Assembly: GCA_016717005.1 (NCBI GenBank) | Contig: JADJUF010000020.1 | Location: 83,758-147,757 of the forward strand | Direction: 5' to 3' | Source: Myxococcales bacterium | GTDB lineage: Bacteria; Myxococcota_A; Polyangia; Haliangiales; Haliangiaceae | Length of the DNA: 64,000 nucleotides | Part shown: piece by piece, positions 38,644-47,384 of the stretch | Position numbering within the stretch: position 1 is the stretch's first letter | Layout: each line of letters starts with the position of its first letter | Program-made: the position numbers and the translations under genes | The notes under the pieces: model-generated | The model's database searches: none | What the model was told of the DNA's origin: nothing | What the model saw: only the letters and a program-made list of their open reading frames with translations

Positions 38644-38740
38644 CCACCGCCGCCGTGGTATCTGCCGGCATGCGCCGAGTCCTCACGGTCGAGTTCAGCC
38701 GATCTCCCGACCGACGCCGCCCCCGACGAGGCGCGCGGTC

Positions 38741-40732
38741 GTGAGCGATCGGCGCGACCAGCTCGACCAGCCCGACAAGAGCGACCGGCCCGACGGCGAC
38801 CCACCCGGCAAGAGCGACCAGCCCGACAAGAGCGACCGGCCCGGCAAGAGCGGCCGGCCCGACAGCGACCGGCCCAGGCGCGCGGCCCGCGCCGTCCGTG
38901 GCGTCCGTAGTCTGATCGAGCAGCTCGAGGATCAGGCCGCCGGGTTCATCGGGGTCACGCCCGACGATCGGATCAGCGTGGTCGAGGGCATGCTGCGCCG
39001 GTCGACGGCCCACGCCATCGGCTACTGGCTCCAGCTCATCCTGGCGATGGCCATCGCCACGCTCGGCCTGGCGATGAACAGCGTCGCGGTCGTGATCGGC
39101 GCCATGCTGATCTCGCCGCTGATGGGGCCGTTGATCGAGTTCGGCGTCGGCCTCGCCACCGGTTCGCTCCTGCTGACGATCCGCGCCGGCGTCCGCACCG
39201 CCGCCAGCGTCGCGGTGGTGGTGTTCGCGGCCGCCGGCCTGACCCGGCTGCTGCCGTTCCACGAGGTCACGACCGAGCTGGCGGGCCGGACCAGCCCGAC
39301 GATGATCGATCTGTTCATCGCCGTCGCGTGCGCGCTGGCCGCGGTCTACACCACCGTCCGCGAGGGCAAGGACGCGATGGCCGCCGCCGCCGGGACCGCG
39401 ATCGGCATCGCGCTGGTCCCGCCGCTGTGCACCGCCGGCTACGGCCTGGGCACCGGCAACCACGACATGCTGCAGGGCGCGCTCTTGCTCTTCACCGCCA
39501 ACTTCGCGGCGATCACCGCGGTCACCTCGGCGACGGTGTTGCTGCTGGGCTTCGGCCAGGTCAACACCGCCGAGATCGAGGACGACGTGCTCGAGCGCCC
39601 GTCCGAGGGCCGCCTGGCCCATGTCGCCGCCCGGGTCACGCGCCGCACCGTCGGCCGCCGCCTGGGCGCGCTGACGCGCCTGCTGTTGCCGGCGATGCTG
39701 CTCGGCGCGATCCTCGTGCCGCTGCGCCGGGCGCTGCACGAGGTCAGCTGGCAGGTCGAGGTCCGGTCCGAGGTCGAGCGCCTGCTCGCCGAGGTCCCCG
39801 GCGCCGTGGTCCGCCAGAGCCTCGAGGTCCGCGCCGGCACCGTCCGGGTCCGGCTGTTCCTGGTCGGCACCGACGCGGAGGCCCGCGCCGTCGCCGCGAC
39901 CCTGCGCACGAAGATCGCGATGCGCCTCGGCAAGGAGCCGCTGGTGGACGTGGTCGCGGTGCCTGACGCGGCGACCCTCGACGCGATGGCGAACCAGCTG
40001 CGCCAGGCGGCCCTCCCGCCGCCCGACGCGCCGGCGCCGGCGCCGATCACGCCGCCGGCCACCTTGTTCGCGAGCGCGCTCGATGACGCCCTCGCCCACC
40101 ACTGGCCGTCGTCGGCGGGCACCGTCCTGCGGCTGCGCGTCACGCCGCGCGGCGGCACCCCGGTCGCGCTCGAGCTCGACGTGACCCACCTCGGGGCCCC
40201 GCTCGGCGAGGTCGGCGAGCAGCTGCTCGAGCAGGCGTGGAGCGCGCAGCTCGAGGCCACCGTCGACGTGAACGATCACCCGCTGCCGGTCGCCGCGGTC
40301 GCGGCCCCGGCCGACGCCGGCGAGACCTGGCTGCCCGAGGCCGTGCGCGTGCTCGACGCGACCGCCGGGATCGCCGGCCTGAGCCTGTGCTTCACCGTGC
40401 CGGCGCCGGCGCCGCCGCCGCCTGCGCGGCCCTGGCGCGCGCCCACCCCACCGCCACCGCCCGCGTCGATCGAGATCGTGCGCGGCGTGCTGACCGGCCT
40501 GACCCGGGCGCGGCCCGACGCGGTGATCGTCGATGGCGTCGGCTGGAGCGTCCGCGTCACGACCGCGAGCTGCTTGCCGGCGCCGACCGCCCCGGCCGAT
40601 CCGACCGCGCCCGTCCCGGCGGCCGATCCGACCGCGCCCGCCCCGGCGCCGCCGCCCACCCAGCCCGCGTCGGCCCCGGCGCCTGCGCCCGCGGCATCCG
40701 CGCCCGCAGCGCCGACGACCGCGGCGCCCTGA
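38741..40732 (+). CDS. DUF389 membrane protein with repetitive termini
   Basis: Encodes 663 residues from GTG 38741. Residues 1-50 are a low-complexity repeat of SDQPDKSDRPGK type. Residues about 70-350 form the DUF389 hydrophobic domain with five or six helices: AIATLGLAMNSVAVVIGAML, ISPLMGPLIEFGVGLATG, GIALVPPLCTAGYGLG and LLLFTANFAAITAVTSATV. The rest (about 360-600) is a soluble alpha/beta region, ending in a long Ala/Pro-rich tail. DUF389 proteins are widespread inner-membrane proteins of unknown function. The N- and C-terminal low-complexity regions are unusual additions. No partner gene is coupled. Confidence 0.85.
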   Translation: MSDRRDQLDQPDKSDRPDGDPPGKSDQPDKSDRPGKSGRPDSDRPRRAARAVRGVRSLIEQLEDQAAGFIGVTPDDRISVVEGMLRRSTAHAIGYWLQLILAMAIATLGLAMNSVAVVIGAMLISPLMGPLIEFGVGLATGSLLLTIRAGVRTAASVAVVVFAAAGLTRLLPFHEVTTELAGRTSPTMIDLFIAVACALAAVYTTVREGKDAMAAAAGTAIGIALVPPLCTAGYGLGTGNHDMLQGALLLFTANFAAITAVTSATVLLLGFGQVNTAEIEDDVLERPSEGRLAHVAARVTRRTVGRRLGALTRLLLPAMLLGAILVPLRRALHEVSWQVEVRSEVERLLAEVPGAVVRQSLEVRAGTVRVRLFLVGTDAEARAVAATLRTKIAMRLGKEPLVDVVAVPDAATLDAMANQLRQAALPPPDAPAPAPITPPATLFASALDDALAHHWPSSAGTVLRLRVTPRGGTPVALELDVTHLGAPLGEVGEQLLEQAWSAQLEATVDVNDHPLPVAAVAAPADAGETWLPEAVRVLDATAGIAGLSLCFTVPAPAPPPPARPWRAPTPPPPPASIEIVRGVLTGLTRARPDAVIVDGVGWSVRVTTASCLPAPTAPADPTAPVPAADPTAPAPAPPPTQPASAPAPAPAASAPAAPTTAAP

Positions 40733-40742
40733 CCCGCCCTGA

Positions 40743-41516
40743 TCAGCGCGCCCGCGCGCGGCTGCGCGTGGCCCGGGCCTTCGGCGCGATCACCGCGGCG
40801 ACCGCCGCGCGCTCCTTGCCGTGGCTGGGCTTGCCATGGTTGGCCGAGCGGCGCGTCGACTTGCGCGACGGCGTCGCGAGCGAGTCCTCGAGCGTGGAGG
40901 TCATCCCGGCCTTGCTGCCGCGGGTGTTACGCCGCGCGCTGTGCCCGGCGCCGGCCGCGCGATCGGTCTCCGACACGCCGGGCTGCGCGGTGTCGACCCA
41001 CAGATCGCGCACCTGCTTCTCCGGCCGCGCCAGCACCATCGCCTGGGCCAGGGCGGCTCGGCCCTCGCGGCGCCCGATCAGGCTCGGCGCACCCGCCAGC
41101 TTCGGCCGCGCCGCGTCCGGCACCGACGCCCGCCCGGCGCTCCGGCCGCGGCGGTCGAGCAGCCGGCGGATCGCCTGCACCGCCGAGCGCAGCGCCGGCG
41201 CCCAGGCCAGCGCGCGGCTGGCGCCGAGGTGCTCGATCTGGACCGGCGGCACCCCGGTCAGGCCCACGTGGATCGAGCAGCGCGTGTCGACGCCGCCGCG
41301 GGGCCCGTTGACGTCGGCGAACCGGATCGTCACGCGCTCGATCAGCGTCGCCCAGCGCGCGAGCGCGGCCGTGGTCTTGGCGCGGATCGTCGCCTCGAGC
41401 GTCGCCTCGACCTTGGGCCGAGCCCGGATGTCGAGCGCCGTCGTCGCCGTCGGGGTCGGGCCCCGGCTCGCCTTGCCGACCTTCGAAGCTGTGCGCGGGA
41501 GCGTCTGCTTTGCCAT
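40743..41516 (-). CDS. HPF/RaiA-like ribosome-associated protein with basic tail
   Basis: Encodes 257 residues from ATG 41516. Residues about 40-130 resemble the S30EA/HPF fold: RWATLIERVTIRFADVNGP, RGGVDTRCSIHVGLTG, and the helix ALRSAVQAIRRLLDRR. DVNGPRGGVD is the hallmark of the group found in proteobacterial HPF/RaiA-like proteins. The C-terminal half is Arg/Ser/Ala-rich and positively charged, consistent with RNA binding. A TAAAAC box ends six bases before the ATG. It may act in ribosome hibernation; the long basic tail is not usual for that family. Confidence 0.72.
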   Translation of the reverse strand: MAKQTLPRTASKVGKASRGPTPTATTALDIRARPKVEATLEATIRAKTTAALARWATLIERVTIRFADVNGPRGGVDTRCSIHVGLTGVPPVQIEHLGASRALAWAPALRSAVQAIRRLLDRRGRSAGRASVPDAARPKLAGAPSLIGRREGRAALAQAMVLARPEKQVRDLWVDTAQPGVSETDRAAGAGHSARRNTRGSKAGMTSTLEDSLATPSRKSTRRSANHGKPSHGKERAAVAAVIAPKARATRSRARAR

Positions 41517-41522
41517 GCCCGC

Positions 41523-41528
41523 GTTTTA
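41523..41528 (-). promoter_or_regulatory. -10-like TAAAAC, leaderless spacing (HPF-like gene)
   Basis: Minus strand TAAAAC, GCGGGC, then ATG 41516. Confidence 0.4.
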
Positions 41529-41579
41529 CCACGCTCGTCGCGGAAGCCTCGTCGGGCGCCCGCGACGCCGCGCCTCACC

Positions 41580-42521
41580 TCACGGCGACGGCAGGTGGAC
41601 GCGCTCGTAGTCGGTGGCCGCAAATGGCAGGTCGAGGGCGGGGACGCGCGCGGCGCGGCTGACGTATGGCGACACATGGTCCGTGAACCGCATCGGCTGG
41701 TAGTTGCGCGCGAAGATCGTGGCGAGCGCGCGCTCGACCCGATCGGGGATCGCGCGCAGCCGCGCCGCCAGGTCGGGATCGCGGCACGCGTCGAGCTGGG
41801 CGGCGAGGCGGGCGTCATCGATCGTCGTCGGGGGCAGATCGCGATCGGTGGCGCCCGGGGTGGGGTCGTTGGCGCGGCGCCACAGCGACGCCTCGCCGGC
41901 GACGGCGAACGGATCGACCGGCTCGCCGTCGAGCCAGACGTTGAAGTGCAGGTGCGGCGGATCGGCGCCGAGCGCGGCCACGAAGTTGAGCCCCGAGGCG
42001 CCCGACAGCGCGATCGGCTGGCCCCGGGCGACCACGTCGCCGGGCGCGATCAGCACCCGGGCCAGGTGGGCGTAGCTGGTGGCCAGGCCGTCGCCGTGAT
42101 CGAGCAGGAGCTTGAGCCCGCCGCGGTGGAACTCGCTGACGACCAGGATCGCGCGGCCGGCGGCGGGCGCGACGATGACCGTGCCGGGCGCGGTCGCGAA
42201 GTCGGTGCCGTTGTGGCTGTCGTAGGTGAGCGCGCCGCCCTGGAAGTCGCGGACCTGGGTCTTGCGCACCGACCAGCCCCGCTCGATCGGCGTGGGCGTG
42301 CGGTTGAACAGGTTGTAGATCGGCACCGCGCGCCCGAACGGCCGCTGGCCGCGCCACACCGCCAGCGCCAGGCGCGGCTGGAGGATGCGCAGGCTGGTGT
42401 GATCGAACCGGCTCGGCGGGGTCAGCGCGTCGCCGCGGACCGCGAACACGGTCTCGCGCAGGCGCAGGCGCCACGGCGACAGCCCCAGGACCTCGGACAG
42501 CGACAGGCGATCGGCGGGCAC
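41580..42521 (-). CDS. M23-family (LytM) peptidase
   Basis: Encodes 313 residues from GTG 42521. The zinc site is visible as HNGTDFATAPGTVIVAPAAG (HxxxD) and PPHLHFNVW (HxH), with VVARGQPIALSGASG between them. M23 enzymes cleave peptide cross-links in peptidoglycan or related peptides. No signal peptide is seen, which is odd for a wall hydrolase and suggests either a start further upstream, non-classical export, or a cytosolic role. The N-terminal 90 residues (RLSLSEVLGLSPWRLRLRET) are not recognised. It is divergent from the porin gene, with starts 64 bp apart. Confidence 0.82.
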   Translation of the reverse strand: MPADRLSLSEVLGLSPWRLRLRETVFAVRGDALTPPSRFDHTSLRILQPRLALAVWRGQRPFGRAVPIYNLFNRTPTPIERGWSVRKTQVRDFQGGALTYDSHNGTDFATAPGTVIVAPAAGRAILVVSEFHRGGLKLLLDHGDGLATSYAHLARVLIAPGDVVARGQPIALSGASGLNFVAALGADPPHLHFNVWLDGEPVDPFAVAGEASLWRRANDPTPGATDRDLPPTTIDDARLAAQLDACRDPDLAARLRAIPDRVERALATIFARNYQPMRFTDHVSPYVSRAARVPALDLPFAATDYERVHLPSP

Positions 42522-42549
42522 GCCCCATCGTGCCTGGTGGCCGCGCCGA

Positions 42550-42578
42550 TTGAAATCGCGGCGCGCACCGCCGATGCT
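42550..42578 (+). promoter_or_regulatory. Promoter of the FadL-like operon, leaderless spacing
   Basis: TTGAAA (42550-42555), 17-bp spacer, GATGCT (42573-42578), then GATCGG and ATG 42585. The -35 matches consensus at five of six bases. Confidence 0.6.
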
Positions 42579-42584
42579 GATCGG

Positions 42585-43923
42585 ATGCACCGCACGCCCT
42601 GGCTCCTGGCGGCCGCCGCCCTCGTCGCCACCGCGGCCACCGCCGGCCCTGCCCGCGCCGGCGGCTTCGGCATCCCCGAGGTCGGCGTGCGCCGCACCGG
42701 CATGGCGGCCGTGGTCGGTCGCCCCGACGAGCCGTCGGCGGTGTTCCACAACCCGGCCGGGCTGACCATGTCCCACGGCGCGCGGGTCTACGCGACCTTC
42801 GGCCTGGCGGTGCTGTCGACCGAGTTCAACCTGCGGCCGTGGGACCAGAGCGATCGGTTCATCACCACGCCGGTCGACGCCGACGGCTACTACCCGACCA
42901 CGCGCCCGACCCGGGCGGTCGGCGCGATCCCGATGATCACCGCCTCGGCCGAGATCGTGCCGGGCAAGCTGTGGGGCGCGCTCGGCGCGTACGTGTCCAA
43001 CGGCACCGGCGCGCAGTTCGCAGACACCGACGTCACCCGCTACCACCTGATCGACGGCTACATCGTGTCGCCGACCCTCACCGCGGTCGCGGCCTACCAG
43101 GTCCACCCCAAGCTCGCGCTCGGGCTCGGCGTCGGCATGATGAACGTGCGGGTCCACGGCAAGCGCCACCTGTTCCCGATCCTCAATGGCACCGACGTGT
43201 CCCGGCTGCTGGGCTCCAACGCCGAGCTGGTGATCGACGGCGAGGACTGGAAGTTCACCTGGAACGCCGGCGTGCTGGCCCGGCCGATCCCCAAGCTCAC
43301 GCTGGGCGCCACCGTGATCGGCCGGGTCGATCCCGAGCTCGAGGGCGACGTCACGCTCACCACCGGCGACGACGCCGCGGTGCCCGGCGACCGCTACAAC
43401 GGCAAGCAGAAGACCGGGCTGGTGCTGCCGTGGACGTTCCTGGCCGGCGCCAACTACGACGTCACCCCCAACCTCGAGGTCGGCACCGAGCTCCGCTACT
43501 ACCTGTACCGCGCGTACAAGGAGCAGCGCTCCAAGCTCGACGGCCTGCCGTTCATCAACGAGCTGGTCACGCCCAAGAACTACACCGACTCGTGGCAGGT
43601 CGCCGGCGGCGTGCGGGTCCACGATCTGCCCCAGGCGCCGTGCCTCGAGCTGATGGCCGGCGTCCACTACGACAAGACCCCGGCCCCGGCCCAGACCGTC
43701 GCGCTCGATCAGCCGACGTTCTCGCACTACGGCCTGCACTCGGGCGTGCGCTACCAGGTCGGCCGCTACAAGCTGGCGGCGTCGTACCTGCACTACTGGT
43801 ACCGGATCCCGGTCATCACCGACAGCCTGACCAACCCGCCGTCGAACATCCGCGGCAGCGGCGGCAACGACATCTTCACGATCTCGATCGAGGCCACGAT
43901 CGCGCACGGGGGCGCTGCTGTGA
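42585..43923 (+). CDS. FadL-like outer-membrane transport protein
   Basis: About 445 residues from ATG 42585. Signal peptide LLAAAALVATAATAGPARAG is followed by the FadL/TodX hallmark GGFGIPEVGVRRTGMAA, in which the N-terminal plug segment carries DEPSAVFHNPAGLT. Long alternating strands follow. FadL proteins pass fatty acids and other hydrophobic compounds across the outer membrane. As printed, the frame does not stop but runs into the next gene. The run of five G at 43908-43912 breaks it: with four G the frame would close at TGA 43921-43923, giving the GTGA overlap usual here. Confidence 0.82.
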
Positions 43924-45395
43924 CCCGGACCATCATCCCCGAGCGCGGGCGGGCCACCGACGAGCTCCTGGCCGATCTGGCGGGGCGCAAGCACAAGGAC
44001 ACCGACTGGAAGCGCGGCCGCGTGTTCTCGCTGGTCTACCACGCGTCCGACGAGCACACCCGCCTGCTCGAGCGCGCCCACGCCCTGTACGCGTCGGGCA
44101 ACCTGCTCAACCCGATGGCGTTCCAGAGCCTGCGCGGGCTCGAGGCCGAGATCACGCAGATGGCCGCCGACCTGTTCCACGGCGGCCCCGACACCGTCGG
44201 CGCGGTCACCTCCGGCGGCACCGAGTCGATCCTCGTGGCGGTCGCGGCCTACCGCGATCGCGCGCGCAAGCTGCGGCCGTGGATCGTCCGGCCCGAGATC
44301 GTCGCGCCGATCACCGTGCACCCGGCGTTCGACAAGGCCGCGCACTACTTCGGCGTGCGCCTGACCAAGGTCCCCGTCGATGACGACCACCGCGTCGACC
44401 TGGCCGCGCTGGCCCGCGCGATCGGCCGCTCGACGATCGCGGTCGTGGCGTCGGCGCCGCAGTACGCCCACGGCGTGATCGATCCCATCGCCCTGGTCGG
44501 CGCGCTGTGCACCAAGGCCAAGCTGCCCCTGCACGTCGACGCCTGCGTCGGCGGGTTCGTGCTGCCGTGGGTCGAGCGGCTCGGCCGCGCGCTGCCGGCC
44601 TGGGACTTCGGGGTGCCGGCGGTGACGTCGATCTCCGCCGACCTCCACAAGTACGCCTACGCCGGCAAGGGCGCGTCGGTGCTGATGTGGCGGTCGATGG
44701 CCGACATGAAGCACCAGTTCTTCGTCGCCGCCGACTTCCCGGGCGGCATCTACGTGTCGCCGACCCTGATCGGCACCCGCCCCGGCGGCCCGATCGCCGC
44801 GGCCTGGGCCGCGCTCCAGGGCCTCGGCGCCGACGGCTACCAGCGCCTGACCGCGGCCGCGCTCGACGCCGCCGATCGCGTGCGCGCCGGGGTCGCGGCC
44901 ATCGACGGGCTGCGCGTCGTCGGCGACAGCCTGGCGACGATCGTCGCGTTCGGCGCCGCGCCCGGCGGCCCCGACATCTACACCGTGGCCGATCGGCTCG
45001 AGGCCCGGGGCTGGTCGGTCGATCGCAGCCAGTCGCCGGCGGCGATCCACCTGACCTGCACCGCCAACCACCAGGCGATCATCGACGACTACCTGGCCGA
45101 TCTGCGCGACGCCTGCGCCGAGGTCCGGGCCGATCCGTCGCTCAAGCGGAGCGGCTCGGCGCCGATGTACGGGATGATGGCCAAGCTGCCGATGCGCGGC
45201 ATGGTCAAGCGCTCGGTCGCGAAGGTGATGGAGGCGATGTACATGCCGGGCGTGGTCGTGCCCGACGTCGCCGCCAGCGCCAACGACGGGGTCGTCGGCA
45301 AGATCATCGATCGCTACGGCCCGCAGCTCGACGCCGCGCTCGACACGTTCACGAGCGTGCGCGGCGCGCTGACCCGGCGCCGGAGGAAGCGGTGA
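43920..45395 (+). CDS. PLP-dependent lyase/decarboxylase, sphingosine-1-phosphate-lyase-like
   Basis: Encodes 491 residues from GTG 43920. Group II decarboxylase fold: GTESILVAVAAYRDRA (substrate/PLP phosphate region), LHVDACVGGFVLPW (the Asp that pairs with the PLP ring), and SADLHKYAYAGKGASVLMW, with the Lys that binds PLP. These segments and the N-terminal ERGRATDELLADLAGRKHKD are closest to sphingosine-1-phosphate lyases, which cleave long-chain-base phosphates to an aldehyde and phosphoethanolamine. Bacterial homologues can use other amines. Shares the operon with the FadL-like porin and the M81 protein. No membrane anchor is visible. Confidence 0.85.
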   Translation: MTRTIIPERGRATDELLADLAGRKHKDTDWKRGRVFSLVYHASDEHTRLLERAHALYASGNLLNPMAFQSLRGLEAEITQMAADLFHGGPDTVGAVTSGGTESILVAVAAYRDRARKLRPWIVRPEIVAPITVHPAFDKAAHYFGVRLTKVPVDDDHRVDLAALARAIGRSTIAVVASAPQYAHGVIDPIALVGALCTKAKLPLHVDACVGGFVLPWVERLGRALPAWDFGVPAVTSISADLHKYAYAGKGASVLMWRSMADMKHQFFVAADFPGGIYVSPTLIGTRPGGPIAAAWAALQGLGADGYQRLTAAALDAADRVRAGVAAIDGLRVVGDSLATIVAFGAAPGGPDIYTVADRLEARGWSVDRSQSPAAIHLTCTANHQAIIDDYLADLRDACAEVRADPSLKRSGSAPMYGMMAKLPMRGMVKRSVAKVMEAMYMPGVVVPDVAASANDGVVGKIIDRYGPQLDAALDTFTSVRGALTRRRRKR

Positions 45396-46703
45396 CGCGG
45401 ATCGCGGTCGCGCGGTTCATGCAAGAGACCAACGCGCTGACGCCGGTGCCGACCGACCTGCGCGACTTCGAGCAGAGCCACTACCTGGTCGGCGCCGCGC
45501 TGGCGCAGGCGATCGAGCCGGGCGGCCACGAGGTCGCCGGCTTCTTCAAGAAGGCCGAGCTGGCCGGCGCGGTCGCCGCGGTGCGCGCGGCCGGCGCGAC
45601 GCCGGTGCCGATCCTGTCGGCGTGGGCGTCCTCGGGCGGCAAGCTCACCCGGGCCTGCTTCGACACCCTGGCCGAGCGCCTCGCCGACGGGCTGCGCGCC
45701 GCCCGGCCCGACGGCGTCGTGCTGGCCCTGCACGGCGCGATGGGCGTCGACGGCCTGCGCGACCCGGAGACCGAGCTCCTGCGGATCGCCCGCGACGCCG
45801 CCGGCGGCGTGCCGCTGACCTGCACCCACGATCTGCACGCCAACCTGACCCCGCGCCGATGCGCGCGGTGTTCCGGCGGATGGCCCGGGCCGAACGCACC
45901 GGCGAGGTCGTCAGCGCCTCGACGTTCATGGTCCACCCGTGGAACGACGACCCGGCGCTGGGCTGGTCGACCCTGGCCTACGGCGAGCCGGCCGAGGTCG
46001 AGCGCCTCGTCGACGAGCTGGCCGAGATGTGCTGGGCCCGGCGCCACGAGCTGCCGCCGACCTTCAGCTCCGCGTCGGCCGGGCTGGCCGCGGCCCGGGC
46101 CGCGCGCGTGCGCCGCAGGCTGGGCGTGGTGACCATGTCCGACGCGTCCGACGTCGTCACCGCGGGCGCGCCCGGCGACTCGACCCACCTGCTGCGCGCG
46201 ATGCTGGCCGAGGGCACGGGCCTCTTGACCTACGCGGCGGTGCGCGATCCGGTGGCGATCGAGCAGCTCTGGGCCGCGCCGGTAGGCGCCGAGGTCGACG
46301 TCGAGGTCGGCGGTCACCTCGATCCGGCGTCGGGCCCGCCGCTGGCGGTGCGCGCGACGATCGTCCGCACGCTCGAGCAGCCGGGCTTCCTGCGCACCGC
46401 CGTCCTGCCGATCGAGCACCTGCGCCTGGTCGTGACCGAGGGCCGGCGATGGTGATGCGGCCGTCGTTCTACAAGGACGTCGGGCTCGACCTGTGGCAGG
46501 CCGACGTCGTGATGGTGAAGAACTTCTTCCCGTTCCTGATGTTCTTCCTGCCGTACAACCGCAAGACCATCTTCGTCCGCACCAGCGGCGCGACCGACTT
46601 CGACGCGGCCCACCGCCTGACCTTCGACGGCCCGATGCACCCGCGCGACGTGGTCGACGACTGGCGCCCGCGCGACCGCGCGCGCCGCGGCCTCGACGCG
46701 TAG
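45392..46703 (+). CDS. M81-family (MlrC/microcystinase-C-like) metalloprotein, disrupted
   Basis: GTG 45392 overlaps the previous stop. It opens with TRIAVARFMQETNALTPV and continues LALHGAMGVDG and CTHDLHANLTPR, all family motifs (metal ligands include the Asp/His of DLHANL). Near 45855 the frame changes and about 60-70 expected residues are missing before PMRAVFRRMARAERTGEVVSAS and FMVHPWNDD. A second frame change near 46455 leads to RPSFYKDVGLDLWQADVVMV and FDAAHRLTFDGPMHPRDVVD. M81 proteins cleave linear microcystin and other peptides. Either a pseudogene or assembly errors. Confidence 0.72.
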
Positions 46704-46908
46704 CGCCCGCGCGCTCGCAGCCTGCGCGGCAGCCTCGACGCCGGGCGCCTGCGCGCTTCGCAGGCCGCGCGCTGCAGAGTCCGCAGGGCTGCAGGCCGCA
46801 CCCGCGCCCACGCCGCGCACGGCGCCGTCGCGCGCTGGTCCGCGGCGTGCATTGGTCTCGGTCCGTCCCGCGGCCGTCCGGCGTCGGGACATGGAGCTGT
46901 CGATCCCC

Positions 46909-47340
46909 ATGAATACCTCTCCCCGCCTCCGCGTCTTCTCCTCGCTAGCCGCGCTCGCGCTCGCGCTCACCGTCGCCGCCGGCCTCGCCAGCGCCGACGG
47001 CCGCCGCGGCGCCGGCGCCAGCCACGACCAGCCCAGCTGCGATCACGCCGCCCGCGGCGACGATCACGACGGCCGCGCTGATCGTGCCGACCGCGCCGAC
47101 CGCTACGACGGTCGCGCCGATCGTAACGCCCGCGACGGTCGCGATGCCCGCGCCGATCGCGGTCGCGCCGATCGCGGTCGTGATCGCTACGCCCGCGATA
47201 CCCGCGCCGGCGGCCGCGACGCCCGCGCCGCCCAGCCGTGGACCCGCGGCCGGCTCAGCGCACGCGCGCCGCTCCCCACGGTCATGCGCATGACCCCGAT
47301 GCCCGCGCCGCGGGGCCGGCTGGTCCGGGGCAAGCTGTAG
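46909..47340 (+). CDS. Secreted protein with Arg/Asp-rich repetitive domain
   Basis: Encodes 143 residues from ATG 46909 (ATG 46891 would add six). A signal peptide (LAALALALTVAAGLASADG) is followed by a tract that alternates D and R (GRADRADRADRYDGRADRN, ARADRGRADRGRDRYARDTR), then a Pro/Arg-rich tail. The zwitterionic repeat has no known domain. It may be an intrinsically disordered periplasmic or surface protein. Synonymous codons vary across the repeat (GAC, GAT, CGC, CGT), which argues for selection on the protein rather than recent DNA amplification. 187 bp of apparently non-coding DNA precede it. Confidence 0.6.
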   Translation: MNTSPRLRVFSSLAALALALTVAAGLASADGRRGAGASHDQPSCDHAARGDDHDGRADRADRADRYDGRADRNARDGRDARADRGRADRGRDRYARDTRAGGRDARAAQPWTRGRLSARAPLPTVMRMTPMPAPRGRLVRGKL

Positions 47341-47349
47341 TCGCCGCAG

Positions 47350-47379
47350 TTGACAGCATCGGCGCCCGTCGCGGATCGT
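47350..47379 (+). promoter_or_regulatory. Promoter with perfect -35 before the DUF2314 lipoprotein gene
   Basis: TTGACA (47350-47355), 18-bp spacer, GATCGT (47374-47379), five bases, ATG 47385. Confidence 0.6.
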
Positions 47380-47384
47380 CGGGC

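Noticed and set aside
38562..38744. Small plus-strand gene between the Usp remnant and DUF389
   Set aside because: Arg/Pro-rich composition without a start signal, mostly overlapping the Usp remnant in another frame.
40821..42584. Long in-frame extension upstream of the FadL-like gene
   Set aside because: It is antisense to the HPF-like and M23 genes. The signal peptide, promoter and family start fix ATG 42585.
42585..45395. Genuine porin-enzyme fusion protein
   Set aside because: An outer-membrane barrel cannot sensibly carry a C-terminal PLP enzyme, and one base in a G run explains it.
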